A stretch of 64,000 nucleotides of DNA from NCBI GenBank assembly GCA_966211335.1, contig CBIHNF010000001.1:1674001-1738000 (forward strand), in the 5' to 3' direction. The notes beneath the pieces were generated by a model. It ran no database searches. It saw only the letters and a list, made by a program, of their open reading frames with translations, and was not told the origin of the DNA. The translations under genes and the position numbers were made by a program. Source of the stretch: JAPWJZ01 sp966211335 (lineage in GTDB: Bacteria > Pseudomonadota > Alphaproteobacteria > Micavibrionales > UBA2020). Below, in pieces: positions 24,874 to 33,382 of the stretch (position 1 is its first letter; each line of letters starts with the position of its first letter).

Positions 24874-26106
24874 ATGAGAAAAGACCTGATTGCAAAACGC
24901 CTTGAAAAAATTAAACCCTCCGCCACGCTGGCATTGGCCGCGAAGGCGCAGGCGCTGAAGGCCGAAGGCAAAGACGTTATCGGCCTCGCCGTTGGCGAGC
25001 CGGATTTTGACACGCCGGACTTCATCAAGGACGCCGCGAAAAAAGCCATGGACGACGGCAAAACCAAATACACCCCCGTGCCCGGCACGCCGGAGCTGCG
25101 CAAGGCCGTTGCCGCGAAATTCAAGCGCGAAAACAACCTTGATTACACGCCGGAGCAGGTAATTGTTTCGACCGGCGGCAAACAGGTGCTGTACAACGCC
25201 TTCATGGCGACCCTGAACCCCGGTGATGAAGTCATTATCGCCGCGCCGTACTGGCTGTCGTATCCTGAAATGGTCATGCTCTGCGAAGGCAAGCCCGTGA
25301 TCGTGCAGACGACGCCGGAAAGCGGCTTCAAAATGGCCGCCGCCGCGCTGGAGAAGGCGATTACGCCCGCGACCAAATGGGTCATCATTAACTCACCCTC
25401 CAACCCCACCGGCGGCGCTTATACGACGGCGGAGCTGAAGGCGATTGGCGAGGTGCTGAAGAAACATCCGCATGTGTACATTTTGACGGATGATATTTAC
25501 GAACACCTGACCTACGACAACTTCAAATTCTCCACGATTGCCGAAGTGGTGCCGGAACTGTTCCCCCGTACGCTGACCGTCAACGGCGTCTCCAAGGCCT
25601 ATGCCATGACCGGCTGGCGCATTGGCTATGCCGCAGGACCGATTGAGCTCATCAAGGAAATGAGCAAAGTGCAGGGCCAGAGCACCTCGAACCCCAGCTC
25701 CATCAGCCAGGCCGCCGCGCTTGCGGCCCTCAATGGCGACCAGAGCTTCCTGAAAGACTGGCGCGCCAAGTTCCAGGAACGCCGCGACCTCGTGGTCTCC
25801 ATGCTCAATCAGGCGAAGGGCCTCAAGTGCTTTGCACCGGAAGGCGCGTTCTATGTGTTCGCGTCCTGCGAAGGCACCATCGGCAAGAAAACGCCGGAAG
25901 GCAAAGTGATTGAAAGCGACAGTGATTTCGCCAACTACCTTGTCGACAAGCATAACGTCGTCATCGTGCCGGGCGTTGAATTCGGCCTCGCGCCGTATTT
26001 CCGCGTCTCCTACGCGCTGTCGAAAGAAACGCTGACCAAAGCCTGCGAACGCATCCAGACCGCCTGCGGCGAGCTGGTGCAGGCGGATATCAAGAAGGCC
26101 GGCTGA
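24874..26106 (+). CDS. aatA: Aspartate/prephenate aminotransferase, class I (AatA type)
   Basis: This is a 410-residue PLP enzyme of fold-type I, subgroup Ib. It shows the substrate-side GLAVGEPDFDTP, the cofactor region NSPSNPTGGAYT, the aspartate in ILTDDIYEHL, and the Schiff-base lysine in NGVSKAYAMTGWRIGY, with the distal arginine in YFRVSYAL. It makes aspartate from oxaloacetate and glutamate; related enzymes also use prephenate. I chose the ATG at 24874, with GAGGAG nine bases upstream, over a GTG nine bases earlier. It follows the AmgK-like gene by 27 bp on the same strand. Confidence 0.92.
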   Translation: MRKDLIAKRLEKIKPSATLALAAKAQALKAEGKDVIGLAVGEPDFDTPDFIKDAAKKAMDDGKTKYTPVPGTPELRKAVAAKFKRENNLDYTPEQVIVSTGGKQVLYNAFMATLNPGDEVIIAAPYWLSYPEMVMLCEGKPVIVQTTPESGFKMAAAALEKAITPATKWVIINSPSNPTGGAYTTAELKAIGEVLKKHPHVYILTDDIYEHLTYDNFKFSTIAEVVPELFPRTLTVNGVSKAYAMTGWRIGYAAGPIELIKEMSKVQGQSTSNPSSISQAAALAALNGDQSFLKDWRAKFQERRDLVVSMLNQAKGLKCFAPEGAFYVFASCEGTIGKKTPEGKVIESDSDFANYLVDKHNVVIVPGVEFGLAPYFRVSYALSKETLTKACERIQTACGELVQADIKKAG

Positions 26107-26149
26107 CCTGCATAAAGATCGTTTTTTTACTTTTAACTTAAATGAGTAA

Positions 26150-26752
26150 TTGGTTGTGAGTGAAAATTCTTCGGCCAAGAGCCGAGTAAGGCGGGAAAGC
26201 AAATACGGCAATAAAAATATTGCCAAAGTCGGGGTTATTTCCGCGTCATTTGTGTTTTTATTTTTTGGGTTTAAGCTTCTCGCATTATTTACCGATGGCT
26301 TTGGGTTGCCGCTCGACGTGTCTATCCGTAATGGTTACGAGGATGTTGCTTCGTCTCGGCGACAGACATTTATTGTTCAGGCAGATGGCACAACGACACC
26401 TAACCTGTTCCTCACTCCTGAAGAATTTTCAAATATTCAAAGTGAGGCGCGTGAGTATGCAGCTAGTTTTAAATATCAGCTGCATTTTCTACCGCTTAAT
26501 GATTGGTTGAATCTGAAGGCTCCAAGATATGTCGAAGACTTTACTGAGCAGGGGCAGGAAAAAGGCATAGATCCATGTCGGCTCACACAGTGTGCGGAGG
26601 AAGATATTCATATCACCAATTTATTCTTGGATATTTCTACTAGAAAATATTGTCGATATGAGGATTCTGCGTGTTACGAAGGATTTAATACTTTTAGAAA
26701 GAGTATTTCTAAATATTACGATCTTCATAAAACAGAATATTCTGAACAGTAA
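26150..26752 (+). CDS. A+T-rich orphan gene, membrane-anchored protein
   Basis: I do not recognise this 200-residue protein. The start is TTG at 26150 or GTG at 26156; neither has a strong ribosome site. A basic N-terminus precedes one transmembrane helix (residues ~28-48, VISASFVFLFFGFKLLALF), then a ~150-residue external domain with four cysteines (DPCRLTQC, KYCRYEDSAC) that could be disulfide-bonded outside the cytoplasm. The DNA is visibly richer in A+T than both neighbours and uses A/T-ending codons freely (many ATT, AAA, TAT and GAA), which suggests recent acquisition. No mobile genes flank it. Confidence 0.6.
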   Translation: MVVSENSSAKSRVRRESKYGNKNIAKVGVISASFVFLFFGFKLLALFTDGFGLPLDVSIRNGYEDVASSRRQTFIVQADGTTTPNLFLTPEEFSNIQSEAREYAASFKYQLHFLPLNDWLNLKAPRYVEDFTEQGQEKGIDPCRLTQCAEEDIHITNLFLDISTRKYCRYEDSACYEGFNTFRKSISKYYDLHKTEYSEQ

Positions 26753-26768
26753 GTAACGAGGATATGCC

Positions 26769-27101
26769 TTGAAAAACATTCTGCGCCAGTTCCGCAAAGC
26801 GATTTTGGAGGATGCGCCCGTCATGGGACGCCTCATGAAAATCCAGTTTTACAAGTCGACGCTGACGGATAGCCAGCGCGAGGCTTATGAGACGCTGGCA
26901 AAGCAGGTGGACCTGCGCGTGAATGAAAAACCCTGCGACCAGCAGCACCTCAGCGTCCCCGGCAGCATCGACCCGAAGGACGCCGAAAAGGCGCTGAAGC
27001 TGATCAAGCTGGAATTCGACCCCGCTTGGGATTTCCATGTGACGTGGGAGCAGCGCAAAACGACGCTGACAGAAAAGAAGCCGCAGCCGCCGAGCGCCTA
27101 G
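26769..27101 (+). CDS. Small hypothetical protein
   Basis: This 110-residue soluble protein starts at a TTG (26769) with AGGA six bases upstream. It is hydrophilic and highly charged, with no signal or membrane segment and no motif I can name. Codon use returns to the G+C-rich host style, unlike the gene 16 bp upstream. A palindromic repeat begins 11 bases after the stop codon. Confidence 0.6.
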   Translation: MKNILRQFRKAILEDAPVMGRLMKIQFYKSTLTDSQREAYETLAKQVDLRVNEKPCDQQHLSVPGSIDPKDAEKALKLIKLEFDPAWDFHVTWEQRKTTLTEKKPQPPSA

Positions 27102-27112
27102 CGCCCTCCGTT

Positions 27113-27199
27113 GTCATTCCCGCGAAAGCGGGAATCTAGAGCTTAAAAAAACAAAGCCCGACTAATGTGGCCCTAGATCCTCGCTTTCGCGAGGATGAC
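27113..27199. repeat. Palindromic REP-like doublet
   Basis: Two 27-bp units face each other: 27113-27139 opens with GTCATTCCCGCGAAAGCGGG, and 27173-27199 is its near reverse complement (GTCATCCTCGCGAAAGCGAG when read leftwards). Each unit is itself a hairpin around GCGAAAGC, and both end in ATCTAG at the inner side. The mismatches between the arms keep each small hairpin paired, a sign of selection for RNA or DNA structure. It fills the gap between two convergent genes and could serve as a bidirectional terminator. Confidence 0.8.
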
Positions 27200-27212
27200 G
27201 TGATTGGGTCGT

Positions 27213-28316
27213 CTAAACCGCCAGTTTCGATTCAGACTCTTCCGCCGTGAAATCCGTCACGCGGGCGGCGAGGTCTTTTAAATTTCCTTGCAGCTGTTCA
27301 AGCGCGAAGCTCAAGGCATAAATGCGCCGGATGTCGTTTTCGGGCAGGGCACCGGGGCGGCGCTGCCGGTGGAAGTTGGTGAAAGCAAGCGATAGCCGCT
27401 CGAAAGCCGCATCGTAATTTTCCGGCACCGGTGCGGGCTTGTCGGCGGGCAGGGCGCCGGCGGCGTTGATCAGCAGCGCGTTGCAGGCCTGCGCGACATC
27501 GTTCAGCGGCGCCGCCAGCGCATCAATCGCCGGCACGGGCAGCGGCAGGTTGACGGCTCTGCCCACAATAATCAGGTCATTGCGCACGCGGCGAATAATG
27601 CGGAGGAGGGGTTCGGGATCAGGCTCCGTCGTGAGCATATGCTTGCGCTCGCGTTTTGCTTCCTCGCCAACGGCTTCCAGTTTGGTCAGCGCAAGGCGGA
27701 TGGCGGTATTGGTGCCCTCGACCGCCGTGTAATCCAGCTGCGCCGCCGCGATTTCCAGCAGGCGGGAAACGAGGCTGGCATAAGTCTCCAGCACTTTCGA
27801 TGCTGCGCCGGCCAGCGTCTTGTGCGCGCGGGCAGGGAAGATGATAAGGGAGACGAGAAGGCCGATGATGCAGCCGATACCGATTTCAACGACCCGGTGT
27901 TCTGCATAGACGACGGGGCTTAAATTCGCCGCGCCATTGCCGAACAACATGATGGCGACCGTGATGGGCGCGATTTTAAAGCTGGGTTTTACCGCCGCAA
28001 GGAAAGCCGTCGGCGCAAGGCCGAGGATGATCCACAAGGGGAACAGCTCCGGCATGTTCTGGTGTTCGGAAAGGGAGCAGATGAGCGTGCCATAGGCCGC
28101 GCCCGCGAAGGTGCCGACCATGCGCTCGATCGCCGCCTTGACCGTGGAGCCGACGGAGGCCTGCGTCACGATGATGGAGGTCAGCACCATCCAGTAGCCC
28201 TGCTGCATGCCGAAGTTGTGCATGATGAGCCATGAGATGAGCGCGCTGACGCCGATGCGGGCGGTCAGGCGGAACTGGGGCTTATAGGGATTGATTTTTT
28301 CGGCGAGGGCGTTCAT
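27213..28316 (-). CDS. FUSC-family membrane protein (aromatic-acid exporter-like)
   Basis: This protein of about 367 residues has an N-terminal block of six hydrophobic helices (residues ~15-165, including WMVLTSIIVTQASVGSTVKAAIERMVGTFAG) and a cytoplasmic helical half. The motif around the third helix, with ERxxGTxxGxxxG spacing, is that of the FUSC/YccS/AaeB fusaric-acid-resistance group. These form efflux pumps, often with an unlinked adaptor protein. Only one such half-channel block is present here. The ATG at 28316 is used; a TTG at 28337 is possible, and neither has a good ribosome site. Confidence 0.78.
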   Translation of the reverse strand: MNALAEKINPYKPQFRLTARIGVSALISWLIMHNFGMQQGYWMVLTSIIVTQASVGSTVKAAIERMVGTFAGAAYGTLICSLSEHQNMPELFPLWIILGLAPTAFLAAVKPSFKIAPITVAIMLFGNGAANLSPVVYAEHRVVEIGIGCIIGLLVSLIIFPARAHKTLAGAASKVLETYASLVSRLLEIAAAQLDYTAVEGTNTAIRLALTKLEAVGEEAKRERKHMLTTEPDPEPLLRIIRRVRNDLIIVGRAVNLPLPVPAIDALAAPLNDVAQACNALLINAAGALPADKPAPVPENYDAAFERLSLAFTNFHRQRRPGALPENDIRRIYALSFALEQLQGNLKDLAARVTDFTAEESESKLAV

Positions 28317-28363
28317 TTGCGCGATGTTAGCGCACAATGCGGCCTATGTCACCTTGGCGATCG

Positions 28364-29836
28364 TTAAGGTTTCGGCGCGTCGGGGCCGTTACCGCGACGC
28401 TTCCACGGCATCCAGGTATTGTCTCCCGGCGGCTGCTTGTTGTCGTTCTCCGGCGCGGGCGGCAGCTCGCGGAAGGGGGAGCCGATTTTCTTGACGAATT
28501 TCGTAAGGTCGTCGCCGGCTTCCTTGATCGAGTTCAAAATCTTGTTCTGGCCTTCGAGCTTGTCCTGCATGACGTTATAGATGCGGTCGAGGTCCTGCTT
28601 GTGCTGCTCCGTCAGGCGCTTTGACAGCGACTTCAATTCCGCATCGCCATCATCCGGCGTCGCATCCAGAATGTCCGACGCATAGCCGAGGATCTTGTGA
28701 TAGATGCGGCCGAGGGTCTTGACGGTTTTGGCGTCTTCCAGTTTCGTCGTCAGTCCCTGCAGCGCAAGCTTGCTGTCGTTGTGATGCTCTTCGGCGAAGA
28801 CGCGGTGCTGCAGGATGCCGCAGAGGCGCTCCATCTCCGTGTCGTTGTCCTTAATCACCTTCTCGGCGAATTTTTCGAGAGCTTTCAGGTTTTCGTGGCT
28901 TGCATCGTCCATCGTCGCGGTCGGCGCGTTCTTGTCGTTCTCGGTGTCGATGATGCCATCGAAGCTGATGAAGCGGTCGCCGATTTCCTCGCGCAGGTCG
29001 TTCGCCACATCCATCAGCGACATGTTGATGACGAGGGAGAGGAGCAGGTTGCCGTTGGATTTGGAGATCATGCCGATGGGGCCGAGCTTGTTGAATTCCT
29101 CCGGCGAGAGCGTGTTTTCGACGTTGCCGGTGCCAAGGTGCACGACGACGATTTCAGCATCCGGCGGCGCGATTTTCTTGGCTTGCGTCATCAACCGGCG
29201 CATGCAGTTACCGGCGAAGAAGCCGCCGTCGATCAGCGCATGGCGGTGGGTGACGTTGGGCATATCCTCATTCGGCGTCGTCTGGTAGTACTTCGAGGGG
29301 AAGTAGGTCGGCGCGGTTGTCGAGGCGCGCACGGCATCGCGCATCAGCATGCTGCTCCAGCCTTCGGCCGATTTATCTTTCATGCCCTTGATGTTGGTAA
29401 TCCACACCGGGCGGAAATTCTTGATGTCCGTTGCGGGGATGAGGAGGTGGGTCAGGGAATCCTTCATCTTGCTGTCGCCGAGCTTCAGGCGCAGCGCATC
29501 CTCCAGCGGTTTCGGGTCATACATGGCAGAGGAGGAAAGGCGGCGCAGGCTCTTGAATTTCAATTCCGGGAAGATGCCGGGGCCGTAGGTGTAGTAGAAG
29601 TTCTTCAGCTCAAGCGCGGAATGCTTCGGCTTCGTCTTGTCCTTGTCATCGGGAACAGAGAGGCCGGCCGCGAGGATGGCGCCGGTCGAGGTGCCGCCGA
29701 TCATGTCGAAGAGTTCGGAGATGGGCTTGCCGGTGCGCTCCTCAATTTCCTGCAGGATGCGCGCTGGCACGAGGCCGCGGATACCGCCGCCGTCGATGCA
29801 CAAAACTGTAAAGACCCGCTTCTTTTTATCTTCCAT
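28364..29836 (-). CDS. Patatin-like phospholipase with C-terminal helical tail
   Basis: This 490-residue protein carries a patatin lipase domain in residues ~8-300: oxyanion-hole motif DGGGIRGL, nucleophile elbow GGTSTGAIL (Ser), and the catalytic aspartate in ALIDGGFFAGN. The enzyme is expected to release fatty acids from phospholipids by a Ser-Asp dyad. After the lipase core come ~170 residues of charged helix, then a Pro-rich end. There is no signal peptide. No cyclic-oligonucleotide synthase gene is beside it, so it is not recognisable as a CBASS effector. It is monocistronic and divergent from the histidine kinase. Confidence 0.87.
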   Translation of the reverse strand: MEDKKKRVFTVLCIDGGGIRGLVPARILQEIEERTGKPISELFDMIGGTSTGAILAAGLSVPDDKDKTKPKHSALELKNFYYTYGPGIFPELKFKSLRRLSSSAMYDPKPLEDALRLKLGDSKMKDSLTHLLIPATDIKNFRPVWITNIKGMKDKSAEGWSSMLMRDAVRASTTAPTYFPSKYYQTTPNEDMPNVTHRHALIDGGFFAGNCMRRLMTQAKKIAPPDAEIVVVHLGTGNVENTLSPEEFNKLGPIGMISKSNGNLLLSLVINMSLMDVANDLREEIGDRFISFDGIIDTENDKNAPTATMDDASHENLKALEKFAEKVIKDNDTEMERLCGILQHRVFAEEHHNDSKLALQGLTTKLEDAKTVKTLGRIYHKILGYASDILDATPDDGDAELKSLSKRLTEQHKQDLDRIYNVMQDKLEGQNKILNSIKEAGDDLTKFVKKIGSPFRELPPAPENDNKQPPGDNTWMPWKRRGNGPDAPKP

Positions 29837-29903
29837 GATCCGCCCTTTAAGCGACCCGCAAACGGCGACGCGACAATGGCGTGGCAGTTCGCGTTACCGA
29901 AAC

Positions 29904-29912
29904 TTATCCACA
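29904..29912 (+). promoter_or_regulatory. DnaA-box match
   Basis: TTATCCACA, a perfect match to the strong DnaA box. A one-mismatch relative (TTAACCACA) lies at 30118-30126. DnaA also acts as a transcription factor, which fits this divergent promoter region better than an origin. Confidence 0.45.
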
Positions 29913-30066
29913 CCCACATTTGCCGTTTTTTATTTTAATTAGATCGAGTGTATTGAAATTTAGAACCAAATCAAGGTACTAAAGCGAATATTAACCCCTT
30001 AAAAAATGACGGAAAATTGCTGCACTGCGGTACAGGAGAGGCTTATTTTCGAATTTGAGACTAAAT

Positions 30067-30082
30067 TTAATAAAAGTTTAAG
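30067..30082. promoter_or_regulatory. CtrA-like box
   Basis: TTAA, seven bases, TTAAG: a match to the CtrA full site except for the last base (consensus C). It lies ~90 bp upstream of the histidine-kinase start but over 50 bp from the nearest -10 candidate, so its role is uncertain. Confidence 0.4.
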
Positions 30083-30170
30083 CAAAATACATAATTATAT
30101 AAGGAACGGGAGAACTATTAACCACAAGCCGATATAATAGTTGGGAATTCTTTAAACGCGAGGATCTGCG

Positions 30171-32765
30171 TTGCCGGCAATCAATAAAAAACCACCGCCT
30201 CAGGCGCGCAAAGGCTATCTGAAGACAGATACGGTCTCATCATTCATATTCGTTAACGGCATCGTAATTGCGGCGATCACCTTTGTGGTTCTGCACTTCG
30301 CCATGGCCAATATGCGCGCGCTTGAAGCGCGCAACCTCACCCGCGATATTCTGCGCGCGACCGAACAGTCGTTGCTCGAGATGGAAAAAACCGTCAAGAC
30401 GCTGCAGTACTTCTATTCCACCGTCAACGTCGCCGACCAGTCGCAATCCTCCGTCATCAGCCGCGTGCAAAAACTGCTGACGGGCGGCGCGCCGCTGACA
30501 TCCACCTTGTGGACGACGGATAACGGCGTCTGGCATCAGGAAGATATCCAGACGATGATGCAGCGCGATGCCTATGATCCCGCCGTCGGCTGGCCGCAAT
30601 ATCAGGACCTGTATAAAGAGTCGTTCCGACTGGGCTATGGGCAGATCGGCTATCTGCAGGACATGCAATGGCCGGCCTTTGACAGCAAGAATGACAATTC
30701 CGCCGACCAACCCGTCGGCCTTATCGTCAAAACGCGTCTTCCGGCCGATCACACCGGCATCCTGCTGGTGGTGACGACGCCGAGCAAAATTTTCGGCAAC
30801 AGCTGGACGACGCAGCGCGAAGATATCGACAGCGTTGTCATTCAGGACCGCGAAACCGGCTTCGTGCTGGTCAACAGCAAATTTACCTCCATCGCCACGC
30901 CGCAGGAAACCGACAGCTCCATCGAAACCGTCGACTACGTACTGCAGCTGGGTGAACAATACTGGCAGATCAAATTCGGCGTGAAGCCGACTCTCGTGTC
31001 CAAACTTCTCTCCGCCGCGCCCTGGGCGGCGCTGGCGCTGATCTTGCTGCTGACGGCCGCGGCCGCCGGCATCGCCCGCCGCAAGCATAAGCAGGATATG
31101 GCGCTTGAGGAAATGTCGAAAAACCTTGAAGGCGCGCATACCGAGCTGCAGTCAAAAATTTCCGAGCGCGACAAGCTGTTCCATGCCTTGCGCAAATCCG
31201 AGCGGGAATACAAGGCCGTCATCAACTCCGTCTCCGACGTGATTTTCGAGACGGATGAAATCGGCCGCCTCATGTTCCTGAACGAGACATGGAAGAAAAT
31301 GACGCTGCGGGAGGTGGCCGATACCGTCGGCGAATCCCTGTTCTCCATGATGGACGACCAGCAAAAACAGCGCGATATGTTTGAAGAACTGGTGCGCGGC
31401 GAGCGTCAGGCCTACCGCACCGAAACGCGCCTGAACCTCGGCCATGACAGCTATAAACCGGTTGAAGTTGCCTTCTCCATGCTGCGCATGACGGAAGATA
31501 AAAGCATCCGCGTTGTCGGCACCATCACCGATATTGAAAAACGCCGCAGAGCCGAACTTGCGGTGCGCGAAGCTGAACAGCGCTTCCGTGCTATTTTCGA
31601 AAACTCTGTTTCCGGCATCTACCAGATATCGGCCGACGGCCGCTTTATCAGCGCCAACATGTCGCTGGCTGAGATCCTCGGCTATGGCACGCCTGGCGAG
31701 CTGATGGGCTCCGTCACCGACATCGGCGCGCAGCTTTATGTGCGCCCGGACGAGCGCCGCGAATTCGTCCAACAGCTGCTGTTTGAAGGCCGCGTTGCCG
31801 GCCATGAAGCCGAAATCAAGCGCAAAGACGGCAAGCCCATGTGGCTGATGCAGAATGCCCGCGTCGTCCGCTCCGAAAAAGGCGGCGTTGAATATTACGA
31901 AGGCAGCGTCTGGGATGTGACCGAGCGCAAAGAGGCGGAAGAAGCCATGCGCCACGCCCGCATCCAGGCCGAAATTTCCAGCCGCACCCGCATGGAATTC
32001 CTCGCCAACATGAGCCATGAATTGCGCACGCCGCTGAACGCCGTCATCGGCTTCTCCGAAATCATCAAGGACGAGGTAATGGGCCCGATCGAGGTCAAGG
32101 TCTACAAGGAATACGCACAGGATATTTACGACAGCGGCAACTACCTGCTGAAAATTATCTCCGAAATTCTCGAAGTCTCGAAAATAGAGACGGGCAACCG
32201 TGAGCTGAACGTCAGCAACTTCCGCCTTGTCCGCGCGCTCAAGGCCTGCGTCACCATCATGGGCACGCGCATCGAGCAGGCGGGCGTTGAATTCAAGATC
32301 AACCTGCCGGAAGAGCTGCCGGAACTGCTGGCGGAAGAACTTGGTTTCAAGCAGATCATGCTGAACCTGATCGGCAACGCCATTAAATTCACGCCGCAGG
32401 GCGGCAAAGTGACCGTCGCCGCCGCGCTTGATACGGACGGCCGCATGGTGATTGATATTATCGACACCGGCATCGGCATGAGTGCCGAGGAAATCAAGAA
32501 AGCCCTGCAGCCCTTCGGCAAGGTCGATACCAGCTTCAGCGGCATGAAGGCCGGCACCGGCCTTGGCCTCACGATCGTTGAATCCCTCGTGCGCCTGCAC
32601 GGCGGCGAATTCACGCTGATCAGCCAGAAAGGCGCTGGCACCACCGCCCGCGTCATCATGCCGGCCTCCCGCGTGCTGATGCCGCATGTGGAAGTCACCG
32701 AAACGGTTGTTGAAGCCGCGCCGGAAGTAGCCAGCGACACGCCGCATCTCAAAGTCGTGAAGTAA
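30171..32765 (+). CDS. Membrane sensor histidine kinase with two PAS domains (PleC/DivJ-like)
   Basis: The protein is 864 residues, starting at TTG 30171 with GAGGAT six bases upstream. Domains in order: transmembrane helix at ~24-45, a periplasmic sensor at ~46-280, a second helix at ~280-302, a short coiled coil, PAS at ~345-455, PAS with PAC at ~470-590, then HisKA with FLANMSHELRTPLNAVIGF (His616). The ATPase domain has LNLIGNAIKFTP, DTGIGM and GTGLGLTIV. The HisKA wording is that of alphaproteobacterial cell-cycle kinases of the PleC/DivJ group. No cognate response regulator is adjacent. The ligand is unknown. Confidence 0.9.
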   Translation: MPAINKKPPPQARKGYLKTDTVSSFIFVNGIVIAAITFVVLHFAMANMRALEARNLTRDILRATEQSLLEMEKTVKTLQYFYSTVNVADQSQSSVISRVQKLLTGGAPLTSTLWTTDNGVWHQEDIQTMMQRDAYDPAVGWPQYQDLYKESFRLGYGQIGYLQDMQWPAFDSKNDNSADQPVGLIVKTRLPADHTGILLVVTTPSKIFGNSWTTQREDIDSVVIQDRETGFVLVNSKFTSIATPQETDSSIETVDYVLQLGEQYWQIKFGVKPTLVSKLLSAAPWAALALILLLTAAAAGIARRKHKQDMALEEMSKNLEGAHTELQSKISERDKLFHALRKSEREYKAVINSVSDVIFETDEIGRLMFLNETWKKMTLREVADTVGESLFSMMDDQQKQRDMFEELVRGERQAYRTETRLNLGHDSYKPVEVAFSMLRMTEDKSIRVVGTITDIEKRRRAELAVREAEQRFRAIFENSVSGIYQISADGRFISANMSLAEILGYGTPGELMGSVTDIGAQLYVRPDERREFVQQLLFEGRVAGHEAEIKRKDGKPMWLMQNARVVRSEKGGVEYYEGSVWDVTERKEAEEAMRHARIQAEISSRTRMEFLANMSHELRTPLNAVIGFSEIIKDEVMGPIEVKVYKEYAQDIYDSGNYLLKIISEILEVSKIETGNRELNVSNFRLVRALKACVTIMGTRIEQAGVEFKINLPEELPELLAEELGFKQIMLNLIGNAIKFTPQGGKVTVAAALDTDGRMVIDIIDTGIGMSAEEIKKALQPFGKVDTSFSGMKAGTGLGLTIVESLVRLHGGEFTLISQKGAGTTARVIMPASRVLMPHVEVTETVVEAAPEVASDTPHLKVVK

Positions 32766-32768
32766 TTT

Positions 32769-33350
32769 TTAAAATTCTTCGTCCTCGCCCGCATACTCAA
32801 GCGCAGCTCTGGCGACTTCAAAGCTGAAGCCAGCTCTACCCATGGCGGCCAGCTCTTTTTGCTTATCCTTGATATCGACAATTGGCGTCTTGCGGTAGCG
32901 GCCGAGCTTTTTGCGCTTGATGAAAGCCTGGGCGGCCGCCATTTCGGCAGTGCCGTCTTCATGGCTTGAATCGATGTGGGTGAGGGCGGCGTCAATTTCA
33001 TCGGTCGGCAGGCCCTTGGCCTGCAGCTTCGCCTGTATGGCGCGTTTGGAGCGGCCCTGACGGCGGAGGGAGGCGACTTTGGCCTCGGCAAAGACCTTGT
33101 CATTCAGCAGGCCGGTTTTCTCGTACCTTGCGATCAAATCCTCGATCATGGGCAGGAAGGGCTCCATCTCCACCTTGTGGAACAGGCAGGAGCGTTTCAC
33201 CTTGCGCGTCATCACCGCCCTGAAATTGCCGGAGGAGGAGGCGTAGCGCTGCAGATAGTAAAGGGCGGCATTTTCCAAATACTGCCGCGTGATTTTGCGC
33301 GGCTGCTTGGGTTTGCGGTCCTTCGCTGAAAATGCTGGCTTTTTCTTCAT
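32769..33350 (-). CDS. recX: Regulatory protein RecX
   Basis: RecX binds RecA filaments and limits recombinase activity. The 193-residue protein has the RecX three-helix repeats: LENAALYYLQRYASSSGNF, then a middle block LNDKVFAEAKVASLRRQGRSKRAIQ near residue 85, then a third. The initial Lys-rich tail is common in alphaproteobacterial members. It is not next to recA. It starts 32 bp from hslO on the other strand, so the two share a divergent promoter region, and it converges on the histidine-kinase gene with three bases between the stops. Confidence 0.87.
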   Translation of the reverse strand: MKKKPAFSAKDRKPKQPRKITRQYLENAALYYLQRYASSSGNFRAVMTRKVKRSCLFHKVEMEPFLPMIEDLIARYEKTGLLNDKVFAEAKVASLRRQGRSKRAIQAKLQAKGLPTDEIDAALTHIDSSHEDGTAEMAAAQAFIKRKKLGRYRKTPIVDIKDKQKELAAMGRAGFSFEVARAALEYAGEDEEF

Positions 33351-33382
33351 CCAACCCTATTTTATGCTATTCTGGAGGTGCT

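Larger units (their letters stand above)
29837..30170. other. A+T-rich divergent intergenic region
   Basis: This is 334 bp without a gene between the patatin and histidine-kinase starts, much richer in A+T than its surroundings, with no open frame worth calling. It holds a perfect DnaA-box sequence, a CtrA-like box, and TATAAT at 30134-30139, which could be the kinase -10 element although no good -35 precedes it. Confidence 0.7.

Noticed and set aside
28364..29836. CBASS-type defence effector (CapV)
   Set aside because: No cGAS/DncV-like synthase or other defence gene lies on either side; the neighbours are a FUSC protein and a histidine kinase.
29837..30170. Replication origin, because of a perfect DnaA box in A+T-rich DNA
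   Set aside because: Only one perfect box and one near match are present, and none of the genes usual at an alphaproteobacterial origin (hemE, dnaA, parAB, gidA) are near. A promoter function explains it better.
31152..32747. A 531-residue minus-strand frame inside the histidine-kinase gene
   Set aside because: The plus strand has the complete kinase motifs; the antisense frame is His/Asp-rich shadow sequence.
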